NCBI GenBank assembly: GCA_020634435.1 | Contig: JACKBS010000004.1 | Location: 372,001-436,000, forward strand | Direction of reading: 5' to 3' | Length of the DNA: 64,000 nucleotides | Source: Ardenticatenaceae bacterium | GTDB lineage: Bacteria; Chloroflexota; Anaerolineae; Promineifilales; Promineifilaceae | Part shown: positions 51,212-60,401 of the stretch, piece after piece | How positions within the stretch are numbered: the first letter of the stretch is position 1 | Layout of the letters: each line of letters starts with the position of its first letter | Notes under the pieces: generated by a model | Seen by the model: only the letters and a program-made list of their open reading frames with translations | What the model was told of the DNA's origin: nothing | Database searches by the model: none | Translations under genes and position numbers: made by a program

Positions 51212-52179
51212 TCCATCATGATAACCACATTGCCCTTTTTGCGCCCTGTATCGACATACCGGTGCGCGGCCACCATTTGCGCCAGCGAATACCGTTGGTC
51301 AATAACGGGTTTTAGCTGTCCAGCGGCTACCAGCTCTGTTAAAAAGCGTAAATCCGCGGCGCTGCGGGGTGGTCCACCGCCGATTGTTCGCTTGTGGCTG
51401 GTTACGGCCGTCCACCACATCCGCAAACTGATTCCTGGCGAGGCCACCGCTTGTGCGTACACGCCCCCGTCTTTTAGAGCGTTCAGGGCAGCAGCATAAG
51501 GCAATTTGCCGACTGTATCAAAAACAACATCATACTTGGTGTCGCCCAGAGTGAAATCATCTTTCGTGTAATCAATCACCTGATGGGCACCCAAGGATTT
51601 TACCAACTCCACGTTGGCGGCGCTGCAAACACCGGTAACCGATGCCTTAAAGTGCCGGGCCAACTGCACGGCAAACGTACCTACGCTGCCGGAAGCGCCG
51701 TAGATGAGCACGCTTGCGCCTGGCTGAATGGCTGCCGCCTGAAGAAAATATAGCGCGGTGCGCGCGCCAATGGGCAGCGTGGCCGCTTCTTCACAGGTTA
51801 GATTGGTAAATGCGGCTATTACGCCATTTTCCGGCATACAAATGTACTCGGCGTAGCCCTTCATGCCATTTTCAAATGTAGACGCCGCAACGAGATCGCC
51901 CTTTTTGAACTGGGTGACGTCCTCGCCGACTGCTTCTACCTCTCCGGCTATCTCCATCCCCAAAATGTTGACTTTTGGCTTCCAAAAGCCAAGCACAATG
52001 CGGGCCGGTAGCCAGTAGGACGGTGGTACGTTAAAGCCGCGCATTCTGGTATCGCCTGCGGTGACGGTAGTGGCCCTAACTTTGACCAGTACCTCGTTTG
52101 CTTTTGGCGTTGGTTTGGGCACATCGCGCAGCTGCAATACTTCTGGTGGACCATATTTTTCATAAACGATTGCTTTCAT
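51208..52179 (-). CDS. Quinone-oxidoreductase-like MDR dehydrogenase
   Basis: A 323-residue paralogue of the enzyme at 24.3 kb (MKAIVYEKYGPPEVLQLRDVPKPTPKANEVLVKV). The NAD(P)-binding motif is VLIYGASGSVGTFAVQLARHFKASVTGV, with LGAHQVIDYTKDDF downstream and a C-terminal GNVVIM strand. It lacks zinc ligands. Probable reaction: NADPH-dependent reduction of a quinone or enone. It lies between DUF2306 and glutaminyl cyclase in a compact minus-strand operon. Confidence 0.92.
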   Translation of the reverse strand: MKAIVYEKYGPPEVLQLRDVPKPTPKANEVLVKVRATTVTAGDTRMRGFNVPPSYWLPARIVLGFWKPKVNILGMEIAGEVEAVGEDVTQFKKGDLVAASTFENGMKGYAEYICMPENGVIAAFTNLTCEEAATLPIGARTALYFLQAAAIQPGASVLIYGASGSVGTFAVQLARHFKASVTGVCSAANVELVKSLGAHQVIDYTKDDFTLGDTKYDVVFDTVGKLPYAAALNALKDGGVYAQAVASPGISLRMWWTAVTSHKRTIGGGPPRSAADLRFLTELVAAGQLKPVIDQRYSLAQMVAAHRYVDTGRKKGNVVIMME

Positions 52180-52215
52180 GTTTGTCTCTCCTAAAAAACG
52201 TAGAAGTGTCTTGGA

Positions 52216-52908
52216 TTAGTTGGCCGGGTTGGCAAGTTGGTTGGTGGTGGCCCGCGGATGTTGAGACGGCCGTTTCCAAATGACCCATTCCGCCACGAGG
52301 ATATTGATGAGCCAGCCTGCGCCCATCATCAACGCACGGGGCAGCTCGGGTGGTGCGCCCGGGCCGGCGAATATGAACCAGGGAAGATGTGTCAGCACCT
52401 GGGTGCCCGCGCCCAGGCCAATGGCGTAAGCACGAATCATCCACGCGCCGTGCTGGTCAAAACGGTGCTGCCGGGCGGCCCATGCACCACGGATGATGAA
52501 CATGAGCATAGCCGAGCCAACAAAGAGCCGTTCCCAGTAGAGCAGCACACCGTCACCAGCGGGCCAGGGATAAAACAAAGTCATCCACAAGCCAGAGAGC
52601 GCGGCGGCTAGCCCACTGGGTACCAAAATCCATCGGCCCAGCCAGCGGTGCCAGCGCGGCCGCCAACGGCGAATGCTGGCCGTAAACTGAAACGCTCCCA
52701 ACAGCGAATAGAGCGTCACGCTGATGATATGCACAATCACCGGCATCGGGGCGGCAAAAAACCGGGCATTTTCCTCAGTAACGGCTGCGCCGCTAGCGAG
52801 TTGGGTGAGGCGCGAAGCTCCCGCAATTGCCGGTACTAAACTGAGAAGGATTAACCCTCCTGGCACCAACCAGGCGCGCCAACTGATTTTTTTCTTGTTT
52901 GGGTTCAT
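52216..52908 (-). CDS. DUF2306 membrane protein
   Basis: A 230-residue protein with six hydrophobic helices, beginning MNPNKKKISWRAWLVPGGLI. His-rich phrases such as VHIISVTLYSLLGAFQF, RRWRPRWHRWLGRWIL and RQHRFDQHGAWMIRAYAIG are characteristic of DUF2306, which resembles small haem-like membrane modules. Function is unknown. It leads a three-gene minus-strand run with the dehydrogenase (36 bp gap) and glutaminyl cyclase. Confidence 0.88.
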   Translation of the reverse strand: MNPNKKKISWRAWLVPGGLILLSLVPAIAGASRLTQLASGAAVTEENARFFAAPMPVIVHIISVTLYSLLGAFQFTASIRRWRPRWHRWLGRWILVPSGLAAALSGLWMTLFYPWPAGDGVLLYWERLFVGSAMLMFIIRGAWAARQHRFDQHGAWMIRAYAIGLGAGTQVLTHLPWFIFAGPGAPPELPRALMMGAGWLINILVAEWVIWKRPSQHPRATTNQLANPAN

Positions 52909-53074
52909 TGTTTATCTCCTAAATTTTGTGGCCAACAGGCAGCATTATAGAAAGGTGCGTCGATCGGGCTTCCCACCGCATCAGTTGGTTTAAGACGAGG
53001 GCAGGGGGAAACGGCCGTTCGCTAGCGAACCGTCAAAACGCTATTTACCTGTTGAAAGAGTGAATTGTTTGGGA

Positions 53075-53317
53075 CTACTTTTGTTTGTTCAGCACCGGGT
53101 CTGCATCTGGATCATAGGTGAAAACCTCTTCCAGCGGCGAATCAAACACGGCGGCGATGCGAAATGCCAGTTCAAGCGAAGGTGAATATTTTTCGTTTTC
53201 AATGGCCAGGATCGTTTGCCGCGTCACGCCAACCCGGTCGGCTAGCTCTTTTTGCGTCATCTCATCATGAAAAAAGCGCAGCTTGCGAATGTTGTTGCTA
53301 ATTGGATTTTCGGCCAT
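53075..53317 (-). CDS. XRE-family transcriptional regulator
   Basis: Start at 53317 (MAENPISNNIRKLRFFHDE), with GGAGGGG upstream; 80 residues. The helix-turn-helix is QKELADRVGVTRQTILAIENEKYSPSLELAFRIAAVFDSPLEEVF, the YozG/Cro type that often pairs with a small membrane protein. Its start lies 1 bp after the stop of the membrane protein gene upstream, so they form one operon, and the regulator may control it. Confidence 0.93.
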   Translation of the reverse strand: MAENPISNNIRKLRFFHDEMTQKELADRVGVTRQTILAIENEKYSPSLELAFRIAAVFDSPLEEVFTYDPDADPVLNKQK

Positions 53318-53318
53318 G

Positions 53319-53774
53319 TTAAAATCCCCTCCGGTACAGCAGCAAGCGCGAGCCATCCCCCACAACCTGGGCCAAAATGCCGAAGAAGATGAGCAGGGTA
53401 AACATCACCAGCGGCGGCTGCCCAAAAGTAAAGGTGAGCATGGCGGCCAAGACACCGAGGGAAGAAACGGTGTGCGTCACTTTGGTGCCGCGCAGGTCAA
53501 TGAGATTGTCTCGTTCATCTGCCCGACTCTCAATGTCTGGCTCTTTGTTGCCGGTAATGATGGCTTGAATGATGGCGGAAACGATGTGGGTGAGAATCGT
53601 GGCCGCCACAGTGACGATTACCGCCGCGACAATGATGATGACCCACAGGCGAAAGACATTGGCCTGGGTAAACGTTTCCGTAGCCGCCATTTGCAGGACT
53701 CTGATCAGAAAATAGACAAGAATCAGCGTGAAGTTCACCAGGGAAACAGTGATGTTTTTTTCTTGAAAAGACAT
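53319..53774 (-). CDS. Small integral membrane protein paired with an XRE regulator
   Basis: Start at 53774 (MSFQEKNITVSLVNFTL), with AGAGGA upstream; 151 residues with four helices. A cytoplasmic loop contains EPDIESRADERDNLIDLRGTKVTH, a pattern common in small membrane proteins (DUF2178-like) cotranscribed with a YozG-type regulator. Function is unknown. The pairing and 1-bp spacing argue for a joint role, for example sensing envelope state. Confidence 0.85.
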   Translation of the reverse strand: MSFQEKNITVSLVNFTLILVYFLIRVLQMAATETFTQANVFRLWVIIIVAAVIVTVAATILTHIVSAIIQAIITGNKEPDIESRADERDNLIDLRGTKVTHTVSSLGVLAAMLTFTFGQPPLVMFTLLIFFGILAQVVGDGSRLLLYRRGF

Positions 53775-53949
53775 AAGGTCCTCTTTTAGACGAATAAATT
53801 TTTGCCGTATCGCACGGATCGGCATGTTTGATTTATTTTACGATAAGTAAACCAGAATTTACAGATAGTAATATAAATCATACTTGATGTCAAGTATTTT
53901 TTACACAGTTTGGCAAATTGAGTTAGCCTGGCGGTGTGACTGTTTTTGT

Positions 53950-54453
53950 TTAACTGGCTTCGTCTAAAAGTTCGTTGAGGGCGTGGGAAATACGGCCGTA
54001 TATCCAACCATCAATGCGCGGCGGCGTGATGCCAAGGGTGCTGAGCATACTTTTGATCTGCTCGCGATGTTCGGTGGCATGGTTAATGGCTTGCAACATC
54101 ACCACCCACGGCTCAATGGCATAGCCATCGTAATGAAAAGTTGTGTCGAGCTTGCCAGAGTTGTCTTTGGCCAGGGCCAGCAACCCCTCGCCAGTGATTT
54201 TGGCGGCGACCCGAATAGCATCAAAATCTGGTGGGCTCTGCCAGTCGAAAACCGGCGCGACGCCCGCCACTTGTGTCCAATAGCTTTGCTGTGAAGCCAT
54301 CATGTGTTGCAAGGTGAGGCGGATACTGCCTTTGGTGGTGGCATCAAGCGGCGCGTCAAGCTGCTCATTGGTCAAAGGGGCACAAACTTCAATGATCTGG
54401 AAGTTGGCCCAGTTGTTGTGTTCAAAAAATTTTACAAGCGTGGTGTTTGGCAT
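53950..54453 (-). CDS. DinB-family metal-dependent hydrolase/transferase-like protein
   Basis: A 167-residue four-helix-bundle protein. Metal-binding histidines sit at the expected places: HNNWANFQ near residue 12, LQHMMASQQSYW near 49 and HATEHREQIKSML near 127, as in DinB/YfiT enzymes, which include mycothiol- and bacillithiol-dependent S-transferases. The substrate is unknown. It diverges from the DUF1801 gene, with about 195 bp between the starts. Confidence 0.92.
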   Translation of the reverse strand: MPNTTLVKFFEHNNWANFQIIEVCAPLTNEQLDAPLDATTKGSIRLTLQHMMASQQSYWTQVAGVAPVFDWQSPPDFDAIRVAAKITGEGLLALAKDNSGKLDTTFHYDGYAIEPWVVMLQAINHATEHREQIKSMLSTLGITPPRIDGWIYGRISHALNELLDEAS

Positions 54454-54560
54454 GCGTTATTTCTCCTTGAAATTACGGTACCCGTGGGAGTCTGGCCGCA
54501 AATCTTGAATCAGATACAACAACTTTACCGAGTCACCGGAAAAAACCAAATTGTATGGAG

Positions 54561-54589
54561 TTGACGGTTCCTCTTGGACTGACTAAAAT
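54561..54589 (+). promoter_or_regulatory. Sigma-70-type promoter of the DUF1801 gene
   Basis: TTGACG (54561-54566), 17-bp spacer, TAAAAT (54584-54589), 59 bp before the start codon. Confidence 0.6.
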
Positions 54590-54647
54590 GGAACAAGTGT
54601 TCGATGCTCGCTTGAGGTAGTTTAGACAACCCAAAGGAGAAAGTGAA

Positions 54648-55061
54648 ATGGCTGAAAATAAAACTCGTCCGACTGAGGAGAGTGTGACCGGTTTTCTGAG
54701 CCGCGTAGAAAATAAGACGCGCCGTGAGGATGGCTTTGCTTTGCTAGAGATGATGGCGGAGGTGACGGGGGAAACGGCCGTTCTCTGGGGCAGTATCGTC
54801 GGTTTTGGCAGCTACCATTACAAGTACGAAACTGGTCGGGAAGGGGACATGCCCATGGTTGGCTTTTCACCGCGCAAGCAAAGCATGACGGTGTATATCA
54901 TGCCCGGCTTTGACCAATACGAGGAAATGCTGGCTCAGTTGGGCAAACACAAAATCGGCAAAGCGTGCCTCTACATCAACAAGCTGGCCGATGTCGATGA
55001 AACCGTTCTGCGCCAGCTCATCAAGCATTCTTACGATCACATGAAGGCCACCAATTCGTAA
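54648..55061 (+). CDS. DUF1801 family protein
   Basis: A 137-residue soluble protein with AAGGAG upstream. MAENKTRPTEESVTGFLSRVENKTRREDGFALLEMM, then WGSIVGFGSYHYKYETGREGDMPMVGFSPRKQSMTVYIM and HKIGKACLYINKLADVD, matches DUF1801, a small alpha/beta domain related to the YdhG family of unknown function. It has its own promoter and is convergent with the M20 peptidase gene, with only 5 bp between stops. Confidence 0.93.
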   Translation: MAENKTRPTEESVTGFLSRVENKTRREDGFALLEMMAEVTGETAVLWGSIVGFGSYHYKYETGREGDMPMVGFSPRKQSMTVYIMPGFDQYEEMLAQLGKHKIGKACLYINKLADVDETVLRQLIKHSYDHMKATNS

Positions 55062-55066
55062 ATCGT

Positions 55067-56239
55067 CTAAAGGTTGTGGATGGCGTGCATGTAAAATCGG
55101 CAGGCGTCCAGAATTTGGCTCACTTCACAGCTCTCGTTGCGCATGTGGGCCAGACGGTAATCGCCAGGGCCAAAACCAATGGTGGGGATTCTCTGGCTGA
55201 CCGGGGTAACGGCGTTAGTGCTGAAATCCCAAAAGCCAAATTGCGTGGGTTCTTCGTTAAAAGTGGCACGGTAGGCGGTTATGCATGCCTGGGTTAACGG
55301 ATGGTCCTGGGCAATCTGCCAGGCGGGGTGAAATGGTTCGTAGCGGACCGAATGCCCGGTCCAGCTTGTTTTGTGTAACACGCCAATGGCCCAACTAGCA
55401 TTTTTACCCGCGATGAGCTGGGCCATCTCTTGTTTGATGGTTTCTGCCGATTCGCCAGGAATCATGCGGCGGTCCAGATACACTTCACACGCGGTGGGCA
55501 CAGCATTTAGCGAGGCGCTGGCGCTGGAAATTTGGGACATGACGAGGGTGCCTTTACGGCCGTTTTCCATCGGCAATTCGTTGTTGAGCTTTTCCACCCG
55601 CTGAATGATCTCGGCCATTTCGTAGATGGCATTGCGACCCTTTTCCGGCGCGGCCCCATGCGCCGAAACGCCGTGGGTGGTGATGGCGATTTGCGCCTTG
55701 CCTTTGTGGCCCAACATGATCTGGTTGTTGGACGGTTCGCAAATTAGCACGTAATCGGGTCTGAGGTTCAGCTCCTGAAAGAGATGTTTCAGATTTTCGC
55801 CGTCGCAATCTTCTTCCATGACGGTGCAGGAAACGTAAATGGTTTTGCCTTCGGCCAGACCGCTATTTTTGGCCACGATTCCAGCATAAACGGCCGCTGC
55901 TACGGCCGATTTCATATCCACAGAACCACGACCGTGAAGACGGCCGTTTACCACCGCACCGCTAAACGGGGGAATCTCCCACTCGGCTGCGTCGTTGACG
56001 GCCACAGTGTCTACGTGGGCGTCCAGCAAAACGGACGTGGGGCCATTGCCAAGGCGGCCCAGCACGTTGCCCATCTGGTCAATAATGACCTCATCATAGC
56101 CCAACGCTTCCATCGTTTGCGCCACAAATTTGATGGCCGCCTCTTCCTGCCCCGGCAAACTTTTTAGGCGAACCAGGCTTTGGGCCAGTTCAATAATTTC
56201 TGCTTCTACTGTTGCTGAAAGTAAATTTGAATTGCTCAT
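55067..56239 (-). CDS. M20-family metallopeptidase (YgeY-like)
   Basis: A 390-residue zinc amidohydrolase/peptidase. Metal ligands are visible in order: DAHVDTVAV (His, Asp), GRGSVDMKSAV (bridging Asp), MEEDCDGE (catalytic Glu and ligand), CEPSN (acidic ligand) and the C-terminal GPGDYRLAHMRNES (His). The pattern resembles YgeY and other ArgE/DapE-like deacetylases; the substrate is not decided. A dimerisation lid (HGVSAHGAAPEKGRNAIYEM) is intact. It follows the GIY-YIG gene on the same strand by 12 bp, so the two may be co-transcribed. Confidence 0.92.
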   Translation of the reverse strand: MSNSNLLSATVEAEIIELAQSLVRLKSLPGQEEAAIKFVAQTMEALGYDEVIIDQMGNVLGRLGNGPTSVLLDAHVDTVAVNDAAEWEIPPFSGAVVNGRLHGRGSVDMKSAVAAAVYAGIVAKNSGLAEGKTIYVSCTVMEEDCDGENLKHLFQELNLRPDYVLICEPSNNQIMLGHKGKAQIAITTHGVSAHGAAPEKGRNAIYEMAEIIQRVEKLNNELPMENGRKGTLVMSQISSASASLNAVPTACEVYLDRRMIPGESAETIKQEMAQLIAGKNASWAIGVLHKTSWTGHSVRYEPFHPAWQIAQDHPLTQACITAYRATFNEEPTQFGFWDFSTNAVTPVSQRIPTIGFGPGDYRLAHMRNESCEVSQILDACRFYMHAIHNL

Positions 56240-56251
56240 GAAGAAATGATT

Positions 56252-56719
56252 TTACCAGAGTAAGTTGTCTTCCGCCTTCACGGCGCGTTGGGCTTCAACG
56301 ATGAGTTTGCGCAAACTGGCGCGGCGGCGAAATTTGGCATTGGCGGGCAGATAGGTGGGTGGAACGGCCGTTGGCTGAGGATTCAGAGACACGTTAAAAC
56401 AGGGCGACCATTGCTGGATGAGCATCTGTTCCGCCGCGTTTAGCTCATTGGCCACACTGCCAAACTGCTCATCTTGCGAACTGAGCAGTTCAATGGTGAA
56501 GTTCATCGACCTGGGCCAGTTGACCCAAACAAAGCGCCCCACAATTGAATGCCCCTTAAAACCTCCGAGCAGATGATCCCACACGCGAGCAAACGCCAGC
56601 TGCGATTGCCCCACATAAAAATGCACGCTGTCGTCACGAAAAATGTACAAATCCAGCCCTTGCCACGCCTCCGGGCATTGTTCAATGAGCAGGAAACGTT
56701 TGAGGGCGATCTGTGTCAT
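56252..56719 (-). CDS. GIY-YIG-like nuclease domain protein
   Basis: Start at 56719 (MTQIALKRFLL); an earlier GTG at 56752 overlaps lacI. The 155-residue product has LYIFRDDSVHFYVGQSQLAFARVWDHLLGG (the GIY-YIG core with a divergent first triad), then NAAEQMLIQQWSPCFNVSLN, the C-terminal Glu and Asn of the family. GIY-YIG enzymes cut DNA in repair, restriction and homing; this one has no added DNA-binding domain. It lies 12 bp after the lacI stop, so it may be read from the lacI promoter, although a link to sugar use is not obvious. Confidence 0.65.
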   Translation of the reverse strand: MTQIALKRFLLIEQCPEAWQGLDLYIFRDDSVHFYVGQSQLAFARVWDHLLGGFKGHSIVGRFVWVNWPRSMNFTIELLSSQDEQFGSVANELNAAEQMLIQQWSPCFNVSLNPQPTAVPPTYLPANAKFRRRASLRKLIVEAQRAVKAEDNLLW

Positions 56720-56730
56720 CTGTGGAGGCT

Positions 56731-57777
56731 TTACTTGAGGTGATGGCCACACGACTCACGGATAATCAGTTCTGTAGGCAAGGCGATGGAAGCGGCCGGC
56801 TGGCCCTTAAACTGCTTTTGCATCATCAAAACCTGCATCGCGTAAGCTGCCATGCGTCGTTTGGGGACGTCCACTGTCGTCAGGCTGGGACGGACCATTT
56901 CAGCCAGGCCAATGTTGTCGATGGACACAATGGCGATGTCTTCGGGCACTTTCACGCCGTGGTCGTGCATGGCGGCAATGGCACTGATAGCACTTTCATC
57001 GTTGGCGGCAAATACGGCCGTTGGCCGCGGCTTCATCTTTATGATCTCCACCGCTGCCTCATAGGCCGACGAAAGGACATGGGATGGGTCCGGTGTAAAA
57101 ACCAGGCTTTCGTCATACGGCAAATTGTGCTCAGCCAGCGTCTGGCGGTAGCCGGTTAGGCGGGCATCTTGGATGGCTAAGAAAGCAATCCGTTCGTGGC
57201 CCAAATTAACAAGATGTTCGACCGCCTGCCGCGCGGCTGCGGCCCGATCAAAGATGACCGTGGGCCACCCCTTCATCGGCTCTTCCAAACAGACCACATT
57301 GTCAATCCGCTCGGCAATCTGATCCAAAATCCGCTGGCTGTCAGGATTTTCGGCAATCATGGCGGGCAGGATCAAAATCAAGGATGAAATTTCATCCCGA
57401 TGAATGTTTTTGTTGAAAAAGACCGGGTCGGTGAGGGCATCAAAAAAGCTGAAAAAGCGAACTTCTTGCCCCAGCCGGTGCACCTCATCAAACAAACCGG
57501 CGATGATTGTGTTGTAATACGGCCGATCCAGCACATTGTAGCTGTGGCCACCGGCAATAATCCCCAATGATTCTTTGGCTGTGGAATCGCCCAGCTTCAG
57601 CCGCTGCGCATGTTTGTTTGGCCGATAGCCCAATTCATCAATGGCCGCCAGCACCCGCTCGCGCGTTTCCGGCGACACGTCCCGCGGACCGTTGTTGATC
57701 ACATAAGAGACAACGCCGCGAGACACGCCCGCGCGCTCGGCCACATCTTTCTGGGTAATGATTGAATCTTTTGCCAT
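56731..57777 (-). CDS. LacI-family transcriptional regulator
   Basis: A 348-residue repressor. The N-terminal headpiece ITQKDVAERAGVSRGVVSYVINNGPRDVSPETRERVLAAIDELGYRPN contains the DNA-binding helix and hinge, and a periplasmic-binding-protein-like ligand domain follows (LGIIAGGHSYN, LTGYRQTLAEHNLPYDESLVFT, AIAAMHDHGVKVPEDIAIVSIDNIGLAEMVRPSLTTVD, the last being the family signature). It is downstream of the GH2 gene on the same strand. Palindromes at 60387-60400 and 60402-60419 before the transporter operon are candidate binding sites. The ligand is probably a sugar taken up by that transporter. Confidence 0.95.
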   Translation of the reverse strand: MAKDSIITQKDVAERAGVSRGVVSYVINNGPRDVSPETRERVLAAIDELGYRPNKHAQRLKLGDSTAKESLGIIAGGHSYNVLDRPYYNTIIAGLFDEVHRLGQEVRFFSFFDALTDPVFFNKNIHRDEISSLILILPAMIAENPDSQRILDQIAERIDNVVCLEEPMKGWPTVIFDRAAAARQAVEHLVNLGHERIAFLAIQDARLTGYRQTLAEHNLPYDESLVFTPDPSHVLSSAYEAAVEIIKMKPRPTAVFAANDESAISAIAAMHDHGVKVPEDIAIVSIDNIGLAEMVRPSLTTVDVPKRRMAAYAMQVLMMQKQFKGQPAASIALPTELIIRESCGHHLK

Positions 57778-57870
57778 TGCCTAACTCATTGCCATATCAA
57801 CAAACTTAACGGTGATTCTAACGTTTTCTACAGAAATTGCCGACTGGCCTCACCAGATGGGCAGCAGTAC

Positions 57871-57967
57871 GGTTGGAAACCGTACGCTGTTACAAAAAGT
57901 GCGCTCAAGCGCACCAAAATAGCGCTTTTTAACCTGCTTGAGCAGGTTTTCTGTCTCAGACGATGAA
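57871..57967 (-). terminator. Cluster of hairpins after the GH2 gene
   Basis: Nested or adjacent stems: GTACGGTT/AACCGTAC, AACCTGCT/AGCAGGTT (2-nt loop), and AGACGAT/ATCGTCT. Any of them could end GH2 transcription on the minus strand or act as small repeats. Confidence 0.5.
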
Positions 57968-57982
57968 TTTTATTTATCGTCT

Positions 57983-60169
57983 CTAGCCGGAGGCAGGCAC
58001 AATTTGCACCGATACCTCAGCCCCAGGCAGCTCTGGTGCATAGGCCCGAACAATGACCGGGCCCGGCTTGTGACCCGCTTTCAGATACAGCGCCGCCTGC
58101 CCGCCGACTAACGGGAACGGATTTTCACCGATCAGCTCGGCTTCTCCTTCCAATTCAAACGTGACCACCTTGATCGCGTAGGGCAACGGATTGCCAAATT
58201 CGTCGGTGATGCGGAAAAGGAGGCGTGTCATGTCCGCGCCATTTGCGTAGAGTTGGTCGGCGTCAGCGGTTAGCTCCAGCCGTTTGGGCAGGCGACTGCT
58301 GGCAATTTGCTGCTCAGCCACCGGCTGGCCATTGAGATAGCCCACGAGGCGCAAATTGTAAAACTTGGCCTGCCCCCAGGCGCTGTACGCATTTAGGCCG
58401 TCAATTGTAAAGGGCGGGTGGGGCAGGTTGGGGTATTGCTCAAAATTGGGTTGGAAGCGGCCGACGTTAATGTCGCCGATGATGATTTCCACCTCGTCAC
58501 AGTTGCTAAACACCGTTAGCGGGTTATTGCCTCCGCCAGAGCGATCGCCCATGGTCCAGTGGGTGGCCGCTTGCAAAACAATTTTTTGGGCTGGGTCTTG
58601 CTGGCTTTGGTAAAAGTAAGCGGCCCATTTTGGCTGCCGAAAAATGTCCATCACGCCGTGGTAGCAAATGCGGTCGCCAGAGCCAAACTCGATGTGGGTA
58701 GCGTAATCAAAGGCGCACCAGCCGATGGCCCCCGCAATTTGCGCATGGCCGAGCTGCAAATTGTGAATTTTGGCGTGCAGCAGCGCGTGGTCAATGAGCC
58801 GCTCTTCATGATCCCAGATTTTGGTGGGGAACATATGCCCGGCAAACTCGGTGATGAGGTGGGGCTGTTCGGTGGGGGTGCGCACGCCCATAGAAAAGTC
58901 GTTATGCGTGTAGACATCTTCCAAAAAGGAGCTGCCCAAAAAGTCGCGCACGCCGCCGGTCTGGCGGATGGGGTCCAGCTGGTGGGCCAGGGCATTGGTG
59001 CGCGTGTAAAAGACATCGTTGTCGCCCGATTCGTTGACCCGCACGCCCCACAAAATAATCGAGGGATGGTTGCGGTCACGTGTAATTAGCGTTTCCAGCT
59101 CTTCCAGGCAAAGCGCCTGCCACTTTTCGTCGCCCACGTGCTGCCAGCCGGTGAGCTCTTCAAACACCAGGAGGCCAATCTCATCGCAGCGGTCCAGAAA
59201 GTGGGGCGACTGCGGGTAGTGTGAGGTGCGCACGATGTTGCAGGCCAGCTCGTGCTTCAAAATGTCGGCATCCTGGCGCTGCAAGCGGGCCGGGGCGGCG
59301 GCCCCGATGTACGGATAGGTCTGGTGTCGGTTGAGGCCAAACAGGGGGAGGGGCTGATCATTGAGGTAGAAACGGCCGTCCGCGCGGAATTCTGCCTGAC
59401 GAAAGCCAAAGCGAGTGGAAAGGGTGTCGAGAAGACGGCCGTTTTCCCACAGCGTTACCTGAAGCGTGTAAAGCGTCGGTGTGTCCAGCGACCACAGAGT
59501 CACGGGGGGTAGGTCCGGCCATTCCAGGCGGTTGGTTTGAGACTCGACTGTCTGTTGAAGCGAGGCCACTTCCTGGCCGTTGGAATCAAGAACCGACGCT
59601 TGCAGGGTGAGGTCTGGCTGGAGGTGACTCAGACGGATTTCGGCCGTGAGCCGGGGGTGCTGCATGACGTTTGTGGTTTGCACAAAAATGTTGTCGATGT
59701 GGCTGACATTGACCTGCCGCAAATGCACATCCCGGTAGACGCCGCCAAAGGTTAGGTAATCGACTAAATGGCCGTAGGGTGGAATATCTTTACGTTCGCG
59801 GGAGTCTACGTGCAAGGTGACCCTGTTCTCGCCTTCCTGCAACTGGTGGGTAATGTCCACGGAAAAGGGTGCGTAACCGCCAAGATGCTGATGGAGGAAA
59901 CGGCCGTTCAGATACACATCACACGCCAGCATCACCCCATCAAAATCTAGGAAAACCAACGCGTTGTCGTCTTCGGGTGATGGGTGCCAATGAAATTTCT
60001 TGCGGTAGGTAGAGATAAACTGGTACGCCGCGTTGTCCACATTGTGATGATCAAACAGTTTGTTGCTGTGGGGCAGGGTGACGGGGACAAAACAATCGTC
60101 AGGCGCGTCCAGACTCAATTTTTGGGCAGCAAATTGCCAGTTATCGTTAAAAAGCACACATTTTCTCAT
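57983..60169 (-). CDS. Glycoside hydrolase family 2 enzyme (beta-galactosidase/glucuronidase type)
   Basis: A 728-residue glycosidase. The N-terminal jelly-roll is seen in DNWQFAAQKLSLDAPDDCFVPVTLPHSNKLFDHH and DGVMLACDVYLNGRFLHQHLGGYAPFSVDIT, followed by an Ig-like domain and the TIM barrel (GLNRHQTYPYIGAAAPARLQRQDADILKHELACNIVRTSHYPQSPHFLDRCDEIGLLVFEEL). The acid/base Glu is in WGVRVNESGDND and the nucleophile in LITEFAGH. A DUF4982-like C-terminal domain follows. No signal peptide is seen, so it acts in the cytoplasm on imported oligosaccharides. It runs opposite to the transporter operon. Confidence 0.93.
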   Translation of the reverse strand: MRKCVLFNDNWQFAAQKLSLDAPDDCFVPVTLPHSNKLFDHHNVDNAAYQFISTYRKKFHWHPSPEDDNALVFLDFDGVMLACDVYLNGRFLHQHLGGYAPFSVDITHQLQEGENRVTLHVDSRERKDIPPYGHLVDYLTFGGVYRDVHLRQVNVSHIDNIFVQTTNVMQHPRLTAEIRLSHLQPDLTLQASVLDSNGQEVASLQQTVESQTNRLEWPDLPPVTLWSLDTPTLYTLQVTLWENGRLLDTLSTRFGFRQAEFRADGRFYLNDQPLPLFGLNRHQTYPYIGAAAPARLQRQDADILKHELACNIVRTSHYPQSPHFLDRCDEIGLLVFEELTGWQHVGDEKWQALCLEELETLITRDRNHPSIILWGVRVNESGDNDVFYTRTNALAHQLDPIRQTGGVRDFLGSSFLEDVYTHNDFSMGVRTPTEQPHLITEFAGHMFPTKIWDHEERLIDHALLHAKIHNLQLGHAQIAGAIGWCAFDYATHIEFGSGDRICYHGVMDIFRQPKWAAYFYQSQQDPAQKIVLQAATHWTMGDRSGGGNNPLTVFSNCDEVEIIIGDINVGRFQPNFEQYPNLPHPPFTIDGLNAYSAWGQAKFYNLRLVGYLNGQPVAEQQIASSRLPKRLELTADADQLYANGADMTRLLFRITDEFGNPLPYAIKVVTFELEGEAELIGENPFPLVGGQAALYLKAGHKPGPVIVRAYAPELPGAEVSVQIVPASG

Positions 60170-60341
60170 GTTCTATCTTCTTTATTTCAGGGTGAGTAAT
60201 GGATTGGATTGAGCAAATCCCAAAACGAAATTTGAAATCACCGGGCCATCTTGATTGCGATTTGCTCAAATGAAAGCCCGCTGCCCGCTATTGTAATTCA
60301 AAATTCCTTTGGGCCTTCACATATGCCACTAAGTAAACTGC

Positions 60342-60369
60342 TTGACTTTCTTTTGGGGCAAAGTATAAT
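60342..60369 (+). promoter_or_regulatory. Sigma-70 promoter of the binding-protein operon
   Basis: TTGACT (60342-60347), 16-bp spacer, consensus TATAAT (60364-60369). The start codon is 200 bp downstream, leaving a long leader. Confidence 0.75.
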
Positions 60370-60386
60370 CTTCGTAACACGTGATG

Positions 60387-60400
60387 TCAACACGTGTTGA
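60387..60400. promoter_or_regulatory. Candidate LacI-type operator (perfect palindrome)
   Basis: TCAACACGTGTTGA, a perfect 14-bp palindrome with central CG, the usual centre of LacI-family operators. It begins 18 bp after the -10, where binding would block transcription. Confidence 0.65.
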
Positions 60401-60401
60401 T

